56,182 nucleotides of DNA from Thermoanaerobaculia bacterium (GCA_947259925.1 CAMYOG010000027.1:1-56182); one strand, 5' to 3'. Numbered from the stretch's first letter, positions 25,572-34,543 are shown. Numbers and translations are program-made. Notes: generated from the letters alone by a model not told the origin.

Positions 25572-26630
25572 TCAGTCCCCCACTTTGCGGACCGCCAGGC
25601 CGATACCGACGGCGAGCATCGGTCCGACCGCCTGCAGCCACTCGACATCGAAATCGCTCTCGCGGTAGTGGATGCGTCGCAGCGGGTCCATCAGTTCCAC
25701 ATCGACTCCGAAACGCTCGGTCAGCACCTCGGCGAGGTGCGGCGTCATCGCGCAGCCGCCCGAGAGCACGAGCTGGGAGACGCGGTCGTCCGCCGAGGTC
25801 GCGGCAAAGAAGTCGAACGTCTTCTGGATCTCGGCGGCCATCTCGGTCGACACCGTGTCGAGCACGGCGCGCGCCTCGCCCGGCGAGACGCCCTGGATCT
25901 GGTCACCGCGTTTGAGCAGCTCGGCCTGCTCGAAGGAGAGGCTGTACTCGCGCTGCAGCGCCTCGGTGAACTGGTTGCCACCGATCGAGATGTCGCGCCA
26001 GAAGACGGTCGCGCCGCGCGCCAGGACGTTGATCGTCGTGACGCCCGCTCCCATGTTGATCAGGGCGACCACTCTCTGCGGGTCGATGTCGTAGTTCGCC
26101 TCGTAGGCGTTCTGCACCGCGAAGGCGTCGACGTCGACCACCACCGGCGACTTGCCCGCCTGGCTGATCACCGAGACGTAGTCGTTGACCTTGTCGCGCT
26201 TGACCGCCACCAGCAGGACCTCCATCCCCTCGCGGTGGACGTCGCCCTCCGACAGCACCATGTAGTCGAGCCGCACATCGTTGATGTCGAACGGGATGTA
26301 CTGCTCGGCCTCCCACTGGATCGACTCGGCGAGCTCCTCGGCGGGCATCGCCGGGACCTGGATCTTCTTGATGATGACCGAGTGACCGGCCAGCGACGTG
26401 GCGAAGTTGGTGCCGCGGGCACCGCTCTCGTCGGCGAGCTTGTTGATGGCATCGACCACCAGCGACGAGTCCATGATCGAACCGTCGACGATCGCCTCGG
26501 GAGAGAGCGGCTCGATCCCCACCCGCTGGAGGTAGTACTCGCCCGCTTTCTTTTCCTTGAGCTCGACCAGCTTGACGGCCGAACTACCAATGTCCAACCC
26601 TACGACGGCTTTAGAGCGTGAGAAAAACAC
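25572..26630 (-). CDS. pilM: Type IV pilus assembly protein PilM
   Basis: 352 residues, an actin-like ATPase of the type IV pilus platform. The phosphate-1 loop is VGLDIGSSAVKLVELK, and a second nucleotide segment is VVALINMGAGVTTINVL; VLSGGCAMTPHLAEVLTERF completes the fold. Start is GTG at 26630 (TTC after it starts MFFSRSK) with AAGGGAG 10 nt upstream. It is first in pilMNOPQ, so promoter elements should lie in 26640-26900. A five-codon open frame (MNLNH, ending just before AAGGGAG) lies in the leader and may be chance. Confidence 0.95.
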   Translation of the reverse strand: MFFSRSKAVVGLDIGSSAVKLVELKEKKAGEYYLQRVGIEPLSPEAIVDGSIMDSSLVVDAINKLADESGARGTNFATSLAGHSVIIKKIQVPAMPAEELAESIQWEAEQYIPFDINDVRLDYMVLSEGDVHREGMEVLLVAVKRDKVNDYVSVISQAGKSPVVVDVDAFAVQNAYEANYDIDPQRVVALINMGAGVTTINVLARGATVFWRDISIGGNQFTEALQREYSLSFEQAELLKRGDQIQGVSPGEARAVLDTVSTEMAAEIQKTFDFFAATSADDRVSQLVLSGGCAMTPHLAEVLTERFGVDVELMDPLRRIHYRESDFDVEWLQAVGPMLAVGIGLAVRKVGD

Positions 26631-26870
26631 GAAACGCGTACTCCCTTCAGTGGTTGAGGTTCATGGCGCTACCCGCGCCTCGCGGGTGATCCGAAGAGCG
26701 TCGACCCAGCTGGTCCGCTCGCCGTTCGAATCGATGGTTCGCCATATCTCTCTTTGATTCCTCGTTGGGCGCCCGTACACCTCGCCGCGACTTTCATCCG
26801 CATACGACGGAATGTCTCTGTGCCCGCTTGCGAATTGTGGGGGTTCGGTCCAGCAACCGCTGTGAGATAC

Positions 26871-26883
26871 GACACAAAGTGTC
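26871..26883. promoter_or_regulatory. Short palindrome GACAC-AAA-GTGTC upstream of pilM
   Basis: A perfect 5-bp inverted repeat with a 3-nt centre, about 240 nt before pilM. Its AT-rich centre and symmetry would suit a dimeric regulator. There is no second copy in this gap, so this is a candidate only. Confidence 0.25.
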
Positions 26884-26981
26884 AATCTGCGGCAGACTGC
26901 CTGCCGTGGTCCGTCAGCTAAGCGCACCCATAGCCATAAGTGATCGCATCACCCTCCGCTGCTTACCCGCCACCTGACTCC

Positions 26982-27030
26982 CTCTCTCGCCCTCACGGGA
27001 AAGAGAAGGACGTCTTCTGCCGGAGCTCAC
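26982..27030. repeat. Dispersed intergenic hairpin element, family B, copy 2
   Basis: On the minus strand GTGAGCTCCGG, a 10-14 nt spacer, CTCTTTCCC, a short loop and GGGCGAGAGAG repeat the layout of 3991-4038. Shared bases outside the pairing part show that the two elements are homologous, not just both hairpins. It lies between the family-A element and pilM. Confidence 0.5.
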
Positions 27031-27059
27031 TCAGCGCAGCGAAGTGGCCCTCGAGCCAA

Positions 27060-27136
27060 GGTGCCAGGCCTGCAAGATGCAACTTGAACACCTCACGCCG
27101 GGGCCGCGCCAACTTGCATCTTGCAGGCCTGGCACC
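27060..27136. repeat. Dispersed palindromic element, family A, copy 2
   Basis: Perfect 23-bp arms 27060-27082 and 27114-27136 enclose 31 nt. The arms share the GCCAGGCCTGCAAGATGC core of copies 1 and 3; beyond 23 bp one base mismatches, then pairing resumes. It begins about 50 nt after the stop of the (p)ppGpp synthetase gene. Confidence 0.9.
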
Positions 27137-27186
27137 CACTCGACTCGGCTACCGAGTCGGAGCGGCGGCTAGAGGGGAGGACCGGG

Positions 27187-29403
27187 TCACCCACCCATGC
27201 GCCGCGTCACTTCGAACACCCCGGGCAGGTCCTGGATCGCATGGCTGAGGCGCTCGAAGTGCTTCTGGTCGCGGACCTCGACCACGACGTCGATCAGCCC
27301 CTTACCCGGCTGCAGGGTGCTGGCGCTGATCTGCCGGATGTTGCTCCCGAGCTTGGTCATGGTCTCGGTCAGACGGGCGAGCATCCCCGGCTCGTCCTCG
27401 GTCTCGATCTCGAGCTGGATCGAGTAGACCTCGTCCGTGGTGCGTGCCCACGACACCTCGATCTCGCGCTCGGGATCGTAGAGCAGGTTCTTCACGTTCG
27501 GGCACTCCGCCGAGTGGACCGAGACGCCACGGCCACGGGTGATGTAGCCGATGATCTGCTCACCGGGCAGCGGCTTGCAGCACTTGGCGAGGTAGGCGAG
27601 CATGTCGCCGTCGCCGCGGACTGCGATCGCCGCGTTGCCGAACGGCAACATCCGCGACACCGCGCTCCTGAGCTTGCTCGGCTTCTGCTCGGTGGTCGAG
27701 AGCTGTTCCTCGCTGAGCAGCCGTGGCACCACCTGGGCGGGTGCGATCTTGCCGAAGCCGACGCGGCTGAACAGGTCGTCGAGATTGGCGATTCCCTCCC
27801 GCTCGAGATAGGTCGCCATGCGGTCGCTCTCGAACGCCCGCTTGGGACTCACCTTGTGCTTGCGTATCGCGCGCTCGAGCAGCCGTCGGCCGATCTCGCC
27901 GGAGCGCTTGTTCTGCTCGGTGTTGAGCCAGTGGCGGATCTTGCTCTTGGCGCGCGAGGTCTTGACCAGGCCGAGCCAGTCGCGACTCGGGGTCCGATTG
28001 TTGTTGGTGATGATCTCGACGCGGTCCCCGGTCTGAAGCTCGGTCCGCAGCGGCACCAGCTTGCCGTTCACCCGCGCGCCCGAACAGTGGTGGCCGAGCT
28101 CGGTATGGATCCGGTACGCGAAGTCGAGCGGCATGGCGCCACGCGGAAAGGCCAGCACGTCACCGCCAGGAGTGAAGGTGTAGACCTCGTCCGGGAAGAG
28201 GTCGAGCTTCAGCGCGGTCAGAAAGGCGCGCGGATTGTCGACCTCCTTCTGCCAATCGAGCACCTGGCGCAGCCACGCCATCTTCTGATTGTCGTCGTCG
28301 AGCTGCGCCTCGCCCTGCTTGTAGCTCCAGTGCGCGGCAATGCCGTCCTCGGCGATCGAGTCCATCTCGCGCGTCCGGATCTGCACCTCGAACGGCTGCC
28401 CGCCCTCCGCCAGCAGGGTCGTGTGGAGCGACTGGTAGAAGTTGCCCTTGGGCATCGCGATGTAGTCCTTGAACCTGCCGGGCACCAGCTGCCACGCCTG
28501 GTGGACGACGCCCAGGGCCGCGTAGCAGTCCTTGACGCTCTCGGTGATCACCCGGAAGGCGAGGTAGTCGTAGAGCTGGGCGACGTCGATCCCCTGGCGC
28601 CGGAGCTTCTGATGGATCGAGTAGAGCCGCTTGACGCGGAACGTGATGCTCGCCTCGATACCCCCCTCGGCGAGCTCCCGCTCGAGCCGCCTGCTCACCT
28701 CCTGGATCTGGCCCTTGGCTCCTTTCAGCTTCTCCTTGATCTTCGCGTCGAGCTCCCGGTAGCGCTCGGGTCGCAGATAGAAGAAGGAGAGATCCTCCAG
28801 GTCGGCCTGTACCTTGGCCATGCCGAGGCGGTGAGCGATCGGCGCGTAGATCTCGAGGGTCTCGCGTGCGATCCGTCGCTGGGCGTCCGGCCGCATGTGC
28901 TCGAGCGTCATCATGTTGTGGAGCCGATCGGCGAGCTTGACCAGGATGACGCGGATGTCGCGCACCGACGCCAGGATCAGCTTGCGGAACGTCTCGGCCT
29001 GGGCGTCGTCCCGCTGGACGTAGGCGTGTTGGCTGATCTTGGTCACGCCGTCGACCAGCGACGCAACCTCCTCACCGAACTTCTCGGCGATCACTTCACG
29101 GGTCGTCAGGGTGTCTTCGATCACGTCGTGCAGCAGACCGACGATCACGCAGACCTGATCGAAGCCCCACTCGGCCAGCAGCCAGGCGACGTAGACCGGG
29201 TGGGTCAGGTAGGGCTCGCCCGAGCGTCGGCGCTGGTCCGAGTGCATCTCCGCGGAGAAGTCGTAGACCGACCGAACGAGCTCCTCGTCGAGAGTGCGGC
29301 CCGACTCCTCGAGCAGCCCCAGGACCGACTCCAGAGTCACCTCGGCGTCGGTCTCGACCGGTACCGAGACGGGAACGGGGCGACTGCTGCGAGGACCCAT
29401 CAT
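27187..29403 (-). CDS. rel: Bifunctional (p)ppGpp synthetase/hydrolase (Rel)
   Basis: 738 residues from ATG 29403, chosen because GGAG lies 9 nt upstream; a TTG 15 nt earlier is possible. It makes and degrades the stringent-response alarmones. The hydrolase domain is intact (YLTHPVYVAW, LLHDVIEDT, KLADRLHNM). The synthetase domain has RVKRLYSIHQKL and GRFKDYIAMPKGNFYQSLHTT; the RFKD charge pattern is that of bifunctional Rel/SpoT enzymes rather than RelA with ExDD. A TGS domain (VYTFTPGGDVLAFPRGAMPLD), a Cys-rich zinc-finger segment (AKCCKPLPGE ... HSAECPNV) and a C-terminal ACT domain follow. A TATACT box precedes it, so it probably has its own promoter. Confidence 0.96.
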   Translation of the reverse strand: MMGPRSSRPVPVSVPVETDAEVTLESVLGLLEESGRTLDEELVRSVYDFSAEMHSDQRRRSGEPYLTHPVYVAWLLAEWGFDQVCVIVGLLHDVIEDTLTTREVIAEKFGEEVASLVDGVTKISQHAYVQRDDAQAETFRKLILASVRDIRVILVKLADRLHNMMTLEHMRPDAQRRIARETLEIYAPIAHRLGMAKVQADLEDLSFFYLRPERYRELDAKIKEKLKGAKGQIQEVSRRLERELAEGGIEASITFRVKRLYSIHQKLRRQGIDVAQLYDYLAFRVITESVKDCYAALGVVHQAWQLVPGRFKDYIAMPKGNFYQSLHTTLLAEGGQPFEVQIRTREMDSIAEDGIAAHWSYKQGEAQLDDDNQKMAWLRQVLDWQKEVDNPRAFLTALKLDLFPDEVYTFTPGGDVLAFPRGAMPLDFAYRIHTELGHHCSGARVNGKLVPLRTELQTGDRVEIITNNNRTPSRDWLGLVKTSRAKSKIRHWLNTEQNKRSGEIGRRLLERAIRKHKVSPKRAFESDRMATYLEREGIANLDDLFSRVGFGKIAPAQVVPRLLSEEQLSTTEQKPSKLRSAVSRMLPFGNAAIAVRGDGDMLAYLAKCCKPLPGEQIIGYITRGRGVSVHSAECPNVKNLLYDPEREIEVSWARTTDEVYSIQLEIETEDEPGMLARLTETMTKLGSNIRQISASTLQPGKGLIDVVVEVRDQKHFERLSHAIQDLPGVFEVTRRMGG

Positions 29404-29424
29404 GGCGAGGTTCTCCAACCTCTA

Positions 29425-29430
29425 AGTATA
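29425..29430 (-). promoter_or_regulatory. Possible -10 box of the rel gene
   Basis: TATACT on the minus strand. It puts the transcript start near 29418, only about 15 nt before the preferred ATG and at the alternative TTG. The surrounding 67-bp gap after secF is otherwise very GC-rich. Confidence 0.45.
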
Positions 29431-29485
29431 GGGTCTCGGCCGCCGACGGTCGCGGCGCGCGGCGCGCCACGCCGCCCCGCCCGCG

Positions 29486-30670
29486 CTAGGTGGCGCGCGC
29501 TTCGCGTCGCCGGGTACGCGCCTCGCGTCCGAACAGCTCCTCCCAGAGGAGCGCGAACGGGCTCGCCACGTAGATCGACGAGTAGGTGCCGATCACCACG
29601 CCGATGGTGATGATGAAAGCGAAGCCGCGCAGGACGTCGCCGCCGGCGACCAGCAGGCTGCCGACGACCAGAAGGGTGGTCCCGGACGTCAGCACGGTCC
29701 GCGACAGGGTCTGGTTGAGGCTCAGGTTCATGACGTGCTTGAGCGGCTTGCTGCGGCTCTTCCGCAGGTTCTCTCGCACCCGATCGAAGACCACCACCGA
29801 GTCGTTGACCGAGTAGCCGACCAGAGTCAGAAAGCCCGCGATGGTGGTCAAGTTGAACTCGAAGCCCGCGAGCGTGAAGAGCCCGAGGGTGATCAGGACG
29901 TCGTGGGTCACCGCCACCAGCGCGCCGACTCCGAAGCGGAGCTCGAAACGCAGCCAGATGTAGAGCAGCATGCCGAGAAGCGAGAGCACCACCGCCGCGA
30001 CGCCCTTCTGGCGCAGCTCGGAGCCGATCTGTGGACCGACGTTCTCGGAGCCGAGCACCGCGAAGCTGCCGAGCTCGGTGTTGTCCTTGATCGCCCGTCG
30101 CGCCGATTCGCTGAGGCCGGCGATCGCGTCGAGCTCGGCGGTTTCGATGAACATCCCCTCCGCCTGCCGGGCGTCGATCACGGCAGCCGCCAGCTCGCCG
30201 TAGCGCGCCCTGGCGGCATCGGAATCGGCCGCCAGGCTCTCGGCGTCGAGCTGTACCAGCAGATCGGTGAGGGCCTCGCGGCCGTTCCGATTGAGGTCGA
30301 AGGCACCCGCCAGCTCGGGGCCGGAGTACGCCTCGTCGAGCGCGCCGACGATCAGGCCACGGCTCCCCTCCTCGCTACCGGAGACGCTGGCGGTCTTGAT
30401 GATCACCTCGTGATCGCCCGGCTCCCCGAAGCGCTGGATCAGCACGTCCTCGACCCCCGCGGCGGTCACCAGCTCGCGCAGCCGATCGAGCTCGGGCTCG
30501 TCCCGGAACTTGACCGTCAACTGGGTGCCGCCGGCGAAATCGATGCCGAGGTTGAGGTCGCCGTGGACGAAGACCGCAAAGATCCCGACGGCCAGCAGCA
30601 ACGCCGAGACCCACACGAAGACCTTGCGGTACTTCATGAAGTCGATGTGGGTATCGTGGAGGAAGTTCAT
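29486..30670 (-). CDS. secF: Protein-export membrane protein SecF
   Basis: 394 residues. SecF pairs with SecD and uses the proton gradient to pull proteins across after SecA. The N-terminal TM1 is followed by the signature LNLGIDFAGGTQLTVKFRD. The periplasmic loop is longer than in many SecFs (about 60-235). The C-terminal RND-type helices show GVGALVAVTHDVLITLGLF and LVGYSVNDSVVVFDRVRENLR. It follows secD by 15 nt. Confidence 0.95.
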   Translation of the reverse strand: MNFLHDTHIDFMKYRKVFVWVSALLLAVGIFAVFVHGDLNLGIDFAGGTQLTVKFRDEPELDRLRELVTAAGVEDVLIQRFGEPGDHEVIIKTASVSGSEEGSRGLIVGALDEAYSGPELAGAFDLNRNGREALTDLLVQLDAESLAADSDAARARYGELAAAVIDARQAEGMFIETAELDAIAGLSESARRAIKDNTELGSFAVLGSENVGPQIGSELRQKGVAAVVLSLLGMLLYIWLRFELRFGVGALVAVTHDVLITLGLFTLAGFEFNLTTIAGFLTLVGYSVNDSVVVFDRVRENLRKSRSKPLKHVMNLSLNQTLSRTVLTSGTTLLVVGSLLVAGGDVLRGFAFIITIGVVIGTYSSIYVASPFALLWEELFGREARTRRREARAT

Positions 30671-30685
30671 TCTCTGGAGTCCGGT

Positions 30686-32260
30686 TCAGATCGACAGCGC
30701 ATCGACCCGGTCACGTCGCGACAGGATCAGGTCGAAGAGCCAGCGGCTGACGAAGATTGCGGTAAAGAGCGAAGCGAGGATGCCGACCGAGAGCGTGACC
30801 GCGAAGCCGCGAATCGGCCCGGTGCCGAACTGGAACAGGAAAAGCGCTGCGATCAGCGTCGTGATGTTGGCGTCGAGCACCGAAGAGAGCGCCTTGCCGA
30901 AGCCAGCGTCGACCGCCGACTTGGGGGTGCGGCCGTGCCGCAGCTCCTCCTTGATGCGCTCGAAGATCAGTACGTTGGCATCCACCGCCATGCCGATCGT
31001 CAGGACGATGCCGGCGATGCCTGGCAGGGTCAGCGTCGCGCCGAAGTAGGCCAGGGCACCGAACAGCACCACGATGTTGAGCAGGAGCGCCACGACGGCG
31101 TTGATTCCAGTCCGACGGTAGAAGAGCAGCATCGCCAGGATGACCAGGGTCAGCCCGACGACACCGGCCTTCTGGCCGCGCTCGATCGAATCCTGACCGA
31201 GCGACGGACCGACCGCGCGCTCCTCGAGGTAGGTGATCGCCGCCGGCAGAGCACCGGAGCGAAGCACGGTGGAGAGATCGGTCGCCTGCTGCTGGGTGAA
31301 CGCGCCGTCGATCATCCCCGAGTCGGCGATCCGCGAGCGGATCCGCGGCGCGGTGATCACCTTGCCGTCCAGAACAATCGCCAGCCCCCGGTTGATGTTC
31401 TCCTGGGTGAACTGCGCGAAGATCTTGCCGGCCTCGTGGGTGAACAGGAAGTTGACGATCGGCTCGTTGAACTCGCCCAGTCCGGGACGGGCGTTCTTGA
31501 GGTCGCGGCCGGTGAGGACGGCGCGCTTCTCGACCGCATAGAACTGCTCGGCGACGATCTCGCCGTCGTCGTTCTTGATCGGCCCGCTGAGGATCTCGAG
31601 GTTGTCGGGGAGCCGATTACCGAAGTTGGCCAGGATCTCCTCGCGGCTGCTGACACCGCCGCCACCGACCGGATAGGCGACCAGCCGGAACTCGAGGAAG
31701 GCGGTGTTCTTGATCAGGTCCTTGACCCGCTCGGGATCGTCGACTCCCGGCAGCTGGACGACGATCCGATCGCCTTCGAGCCCCTGCCGCTGAATGATCG
31801 GCTCCGTGACTCCGAAGGCGTCGACCCGGTTGCGGATGGTCTCCAGCGCCTGCACGACCGCCAGATTGCGGATCTCCTTGACGAAGGCGTCCTGCATCTC
31901 GAACTCGAGGCGATCGCCGTCGCGCCGCCAGTTCCATCCGGGCAGGTAGTCGGCGACGATGTCCTCCACGGCGCCGTCCTCGCCGGAGGAGACTCCAGTC
32001 ACCTCGAACGAGGTGTCGGAGAGCTGCGCACCGACCGCCGAGAAGCTGCCGCCGTCCTTGAGCTCCTGGAGCAGGCGGTCGAGATCCTTGTTGGTCTCGG
32101 AGCGGAGCGCGTCCTCGGTCTCTACCTTGAGCACCAGGTGCACGCCACCGCGCAGGTCGAGCCCCAGGTTGATCGTCTCGTGCAGCGGCCAGGCCGAGAA
32201 GAGGGCCGCGGCAGCTATTGCCACGATCAGGGCGCCTTTCCAGACCAGGTTGCGCGTCAT
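30686..32260 (-). CDS. secD: Protein-export membrane protein SecD
   Basis: 524 residues. After TM1 comes LGLDLRGGVHLVLKV, the SecD signature. The P1 region includes NRVDAFGVTEPIIQRQG and DRIVVQLPGVDDPERVKDLI. The C-terminal membrane part has GIAGIVLTIGMAVDANVLIFER. With SecF it completes translocation of exported proteins. Start overlaps the yajC stop by 4 nt. An ordinary length and no missing motif. Confidence 0.96.
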   Translation of the reverse strand: MTRNLVWKGALIVAIAAAALFSAWPLHETINLGLDLRGGVHLVLKVETEDALRSETNKDLDRLLQELKDGGSFSAVGAQLSDTSFEVTGVSSGEDGAVEDIVADYLPGWNWRRDGDRLEFEMQDAFVKEIRNLAVVQALETIRNRVDAFGVTEPIIQRQGLEGDRIVVQLPGVDDPERVKDLIKNTAFLEFRLVAYPVGGGGVSSREEILANFGNRLPDNLEILSGPIKNDDGEIVAEQFYAVEKRAVLTGRDLKNARPGLGEFNEPIVNFLFTHEAGKIFAQFTQENINRGLAIVLDGKVITAPRIRSRIADSGMIDGAFTQQQATDLSTVLRSGALPAAITYLEERAVGPSLGQDSIERGQKAGVVGLTLVILAMLLFYRRTGINAVVALLLNIVVLFGALAYFGATLTLPGIAGIVLTIGMAVDANVLIFERIKEELRHGRTPKSAVDAGFGKALSSVLDANITTLIAALFLFQFGTGPIRGFAVTLSVGILASLFTAIFVSRWLFDLILSRRDRVDALSI

Positions 32261-32544
32261 GACTGATCCTCCTGGCCCTGCATACCGGCGATCGCCGAGC
32301 GGGCGACTCGGACCTTCACGTTCTCACCCAGCTTGAGGATCACCGAGTCGTCCTTCAGTCCGGAGACCTCGCCGTAGAGGCCGCCCTGGGTGATCACCGC
32401 GTCTCCCTTCTTGAGGTTGGCGACCATGCTCTGCAGAGCCTTCTGGCGCTTGCGCATCGGCGCGATCATCAGGAAATAGAAGATCGCGAAGATGAGAATG
32501 AACGGCACGAATTGGATCAGCGCCCCGGGGGCTCCACCTTCCAT
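32257..32544 (-). CDS. yajC: Preprotein translocase subunit YajC
   Basis: 95 residues. One N-terminal helix (IQFVPFILIFAIFYFLMIAP) is followed by MRKRQKALQSMVANLKKGDAVITQGGLYGEV, typical of YajC. It associates with SecDF. AAGGAG lies 8 nt before the ATG. The tgt-yajC-secD-secF order is common in bacteria. Confidence 0.95.
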   Translation of the reverse strand: MEGGAPGALIQFVPFILIFAIFYFLMIAPMRKRQKALQSMVANLKKGDAVITQGGLYGEVSGLKDDSVILKLGENVKVRVARSAIAGMQGQEDQS

Positions 32545-32647
32545 CAGATGACTCCTTGTTCGACGTACCTCACCGGTAGCCTGACTCCACTATGCCACTT
32601 GACTGTCTGAGAAACGGCCAAGGCCTGGGATTCGCCGCCCCTCCAGG

Positions 32648-33763
32648 TCAGCTTCCGGGCGGGTCCGGTGCACCTCGACGAACCGCCGGCGGCGGCTCGA
32701 TGTCGTAGAGCGACCCGGACGAAATAGCATCTCGAAGTTGCCCCATGAAGTCAAGGTAAAAGCGGACGTTATGGAGGGTTGCGAGCACCTGGCCGGTGAT
32801 CTCCCCGGTGCGGATCAGGTGGTGCACGAACGCCCGCCCACAGCTGGTGCACGCCTCGCAGCCACACTCCGGGTCGATCGGTCGCGGATCGGTCCGGTAG
32901 CGGGAGTTCTTGATCCGCAGCGGGCCCCGGCGGGTGAACAGGAGCCCGTGCCGAGCGTTGCGGGACGGCATCACGCAATCGAACAGATCGACCCCGCTGG
33001 CGACCGCGTGCAGGATGTCCTCCGGCGTGCCGACGCCCATCAGGTAGCGCGGGCGGTCCGCAGGCAGCAGGGGCGCGGTCGCCTCGACCGTCGTCCGCTG
33101 ACTCTCGAGCGGCTCGCCGACGCTGACGCCGCCGATCGCATAGCCCTCGAAGCCGAGCTCGGTCAGCTCTGCGACCGCCTGTTCGCGCAGATCGAGGTAG
33201 GTGCTCCCCTGGACGATGCCGAAGAGCGCCTGGCCGCGCCCCCCGTTCCAGGCTGTGCGTGCCCGCCGCGCCCAGCGGTTGGTGAGGCGCATCGAGGCCG
33301 CCGCGTCCTCTCTGGAGATCGGCCACGGCGAGCACTCGTCCAGCACCATGGCGATGTCGACGCCCAGACGCTGCTGCATCTCGACCACGCTCTCGGGCGT
33401 GAAGCGGAGCTCCGCGCCGTCCAGGTGACTCCGAAAGGTCACCCCGTCGTCGTCGAGCGAGCGCATCTTGGCCAGGCTGAAGACCTGATACCCGCCGCTG
33501 TCGGTCAGGATCGGGCGCGACCAGCCGACGAACTCGTGCAGCCCTCCGAGCTCCTCGATGACCTCGATGCCGGGCCGGAGCGCCAGGTGATAGAGATTGG
33601 CGAGCTGGATCTCGGCCCCGCAAGCGCCCAGCATCCCCGGCGTCAGGCCCTTGACCGCGCCGAGGGTGCCGACCGGCATGAAGGCGGGGGTTTCGACCGG
33701 GCCTCGAGAGGTCTCGAGGCGGCCACGGCGCGCCCGACCGTCGGTCGACAGCAGCTGAAACAC
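32648..33763 (-). CDS. tgt: tRNA-guanine transglycosylase
   Basis: 371 residues. It swaps guanine-34 for preQ1 in tRNAs with GUN anticodons, leading to queuosine. Recognised segments: FMPVGTLGAVKGLTP, ILTDSGGYQVFSLA, DIAMVLDEC, YAIGGVSVGEP, RYLMGVGTPEDI, LFDCVMPSRNARHG and the zinc site with CGCEACTSC and a following HH. Start GTG overlaps the lolA stop by one base (TAGTG). Confidence 0.96.
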   Translation of the reverse strand: MFQLLSTDGRARRGRLETSRGPVETPAFMPVGTLGAVKGLTPGMLGACGAEIQLANLYHLALRPGIEVIEELGGLHEFVGWSRPILTDSGGYQVFSLAKMRSLDDDGVTFRSHLDGAELRFTPESVVEMQQRLGVDIAMVLDECSPWPISREDAAASMRLTNRWARRARTAWNGGRGQALFGIVQGSTYLDLREQAVAELTELGFEGYAIGGVSVGEPLESQRTTVEATAPLLPADRPRYLMGVGTPEDILHAVASGVDLFDCVMPSRNARHGLLFTRRGPLRIKNSRYRTDPRPIDPECGCEACTSCGRAFVHHLIRTGEITGQVLATLHNVRFYLDFMGQLRDAISSGSLYDIEPPPAVRRGAPDPPGS

Positions 33764-34494
33764 TATTTCAGGCTGGCGGCGCGCCGGCTCAGGTCGACTT
33801 CGCGCAGGTCGACCTCGTCCGGTATCTCCAGGTCGAAGCGGTCGTCGGGCAGGGTCGAGTTGACCCGCAGGTCGGTGAAGTCATACACGGTCAGGTCGCC
33901 GTTGCCCTCGACGTAGCGCAGCTTTATCGGCAGGTAGTGGTCCGGATGGATCCAGATCTCCATCTCACGGACGCGTCGCTCGACCCGGGCGAAGCGGGGC
34001 TTGAGCTCGAGGTGGAACGGCTTGGAGAGATCCTTCGGCGTCCGCAGCCGGACGTCGAAGTACTCCAGCAGCCGGGAGACCGAACTGCTCGCACCCAGAT
34101 ACTCGAGCACCCGCTGAGACTGCTTGCCGACGTAGATCTTCTCCGCCTGCGCGATGTCCTTGTACCAGGTCGTCATGACGTCGCCCTGAATCAGCATCGA
34201 GATCGGATCGGGCTCCAGGTACTCCCAACGCACGCGGTCGGGAGCCGCGAACGAGAAGACGCCGTGCGCCTCGATCGGCTCCGACAGCAGCTCGCTCTCC
34301 TTCAACTGCGTAAACCGGGCCTCGAGCGTGTCGAGGCGGTCGTGCTCGAATCGGACCCGCTCGACCAGGACGGCCAGCCGGTCCTCGCCCTTCAGATCCT
34401 CTTGGCGCGGGTCGGGGATCTCGTTAGCGGACGGTGCCGAAGGGCTCGGTACGGCCAGGCCGACGAGCACAGCGGTGGCGAGGAGACGGTTCAT
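33763..34494 (-). CDS. lolA: LolA-like outer-membrane lipoprotein carrier
   Basis: 243 residues. A cleavable signal without Cys (about 1-23, LLATAVLVGLAVPSPSAPSA) is followed by an open beta-barrel fold with ARFTQLKESELLSEPIEAHG, RVRWEYLEPDPISMLIQGD and VMTTWYKDIAQAEKI, as in the LolA family. It should ferry lipoproteins through the periplasm; several lipoproteins in this window would need it. It heads lolA-tgt-yajC-secD-secF. A related carrier function cannot be excluded. Confidence 0.85.
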   Translation of the reverse strand: MNRLLATAVLVGLAVPSPSAPSANEIPDPRQEDLKGEDRLAVLVERVRFEHDRLDTLEARFTQLKESELLSEPIEAHGVFSFAAPDRVRWEYLEPDPISMLIQGDVMTTWYKDIAQAEKIYVGKQSQRVLEYLGASSSVSRLLEYFDVRLRTPKDLSKPFHLELKPRFARVERRVREMEIWIHPDHYLPIKLRYVEGNGDLTVYDFTDLRVNSTLPDDRFDLEIPDEVDLREVDLSRRAASLK

Positions 34495-34543
34495 TCTCGG
34501 TTCTGAGCGGGCATGGACATCGAGCCGGTACGACTCGCGAAAA

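Larger units (their letters stand above)
26631..27186. other. 556-bp gap between relA/spoT-type gene and pilM
   Basis: Holds no convincing gene. A possible 88-residue frame on the minus strand (26661-26927) has no recognisable domain. The gap contains a GACACAAAGTGTC palindrome, one family-B hairpin (26982-27030) and one family-A palindromic element (27060-27136). The pilM promoter should lie here but no clear -35/-10 pair was found. Confidence 0.6.

Noticed and set aside
26649..26666. Five-codon upstream frame MNLNH before pilM
   Set aside because: Could be a coupled leader peptide since it ends at AAGGGAG, but so short a frame is common by chance and has no attenuator structure.
26661..26927. 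88-codon minus-strand frame before pilM
   Set aside because: No domain, no signal, and it lies where the pilM leader and promoter should be.
27121..29610. 829-codon open frame opposite rel
   Set aside because: A shadow of the strongly recognised Rel enzyme; no motif in its translation.
29735..32266. 843-codon open frame opposite secF and secD
   Set aside because: Spans two well-identified genes on the other strand; composition only.
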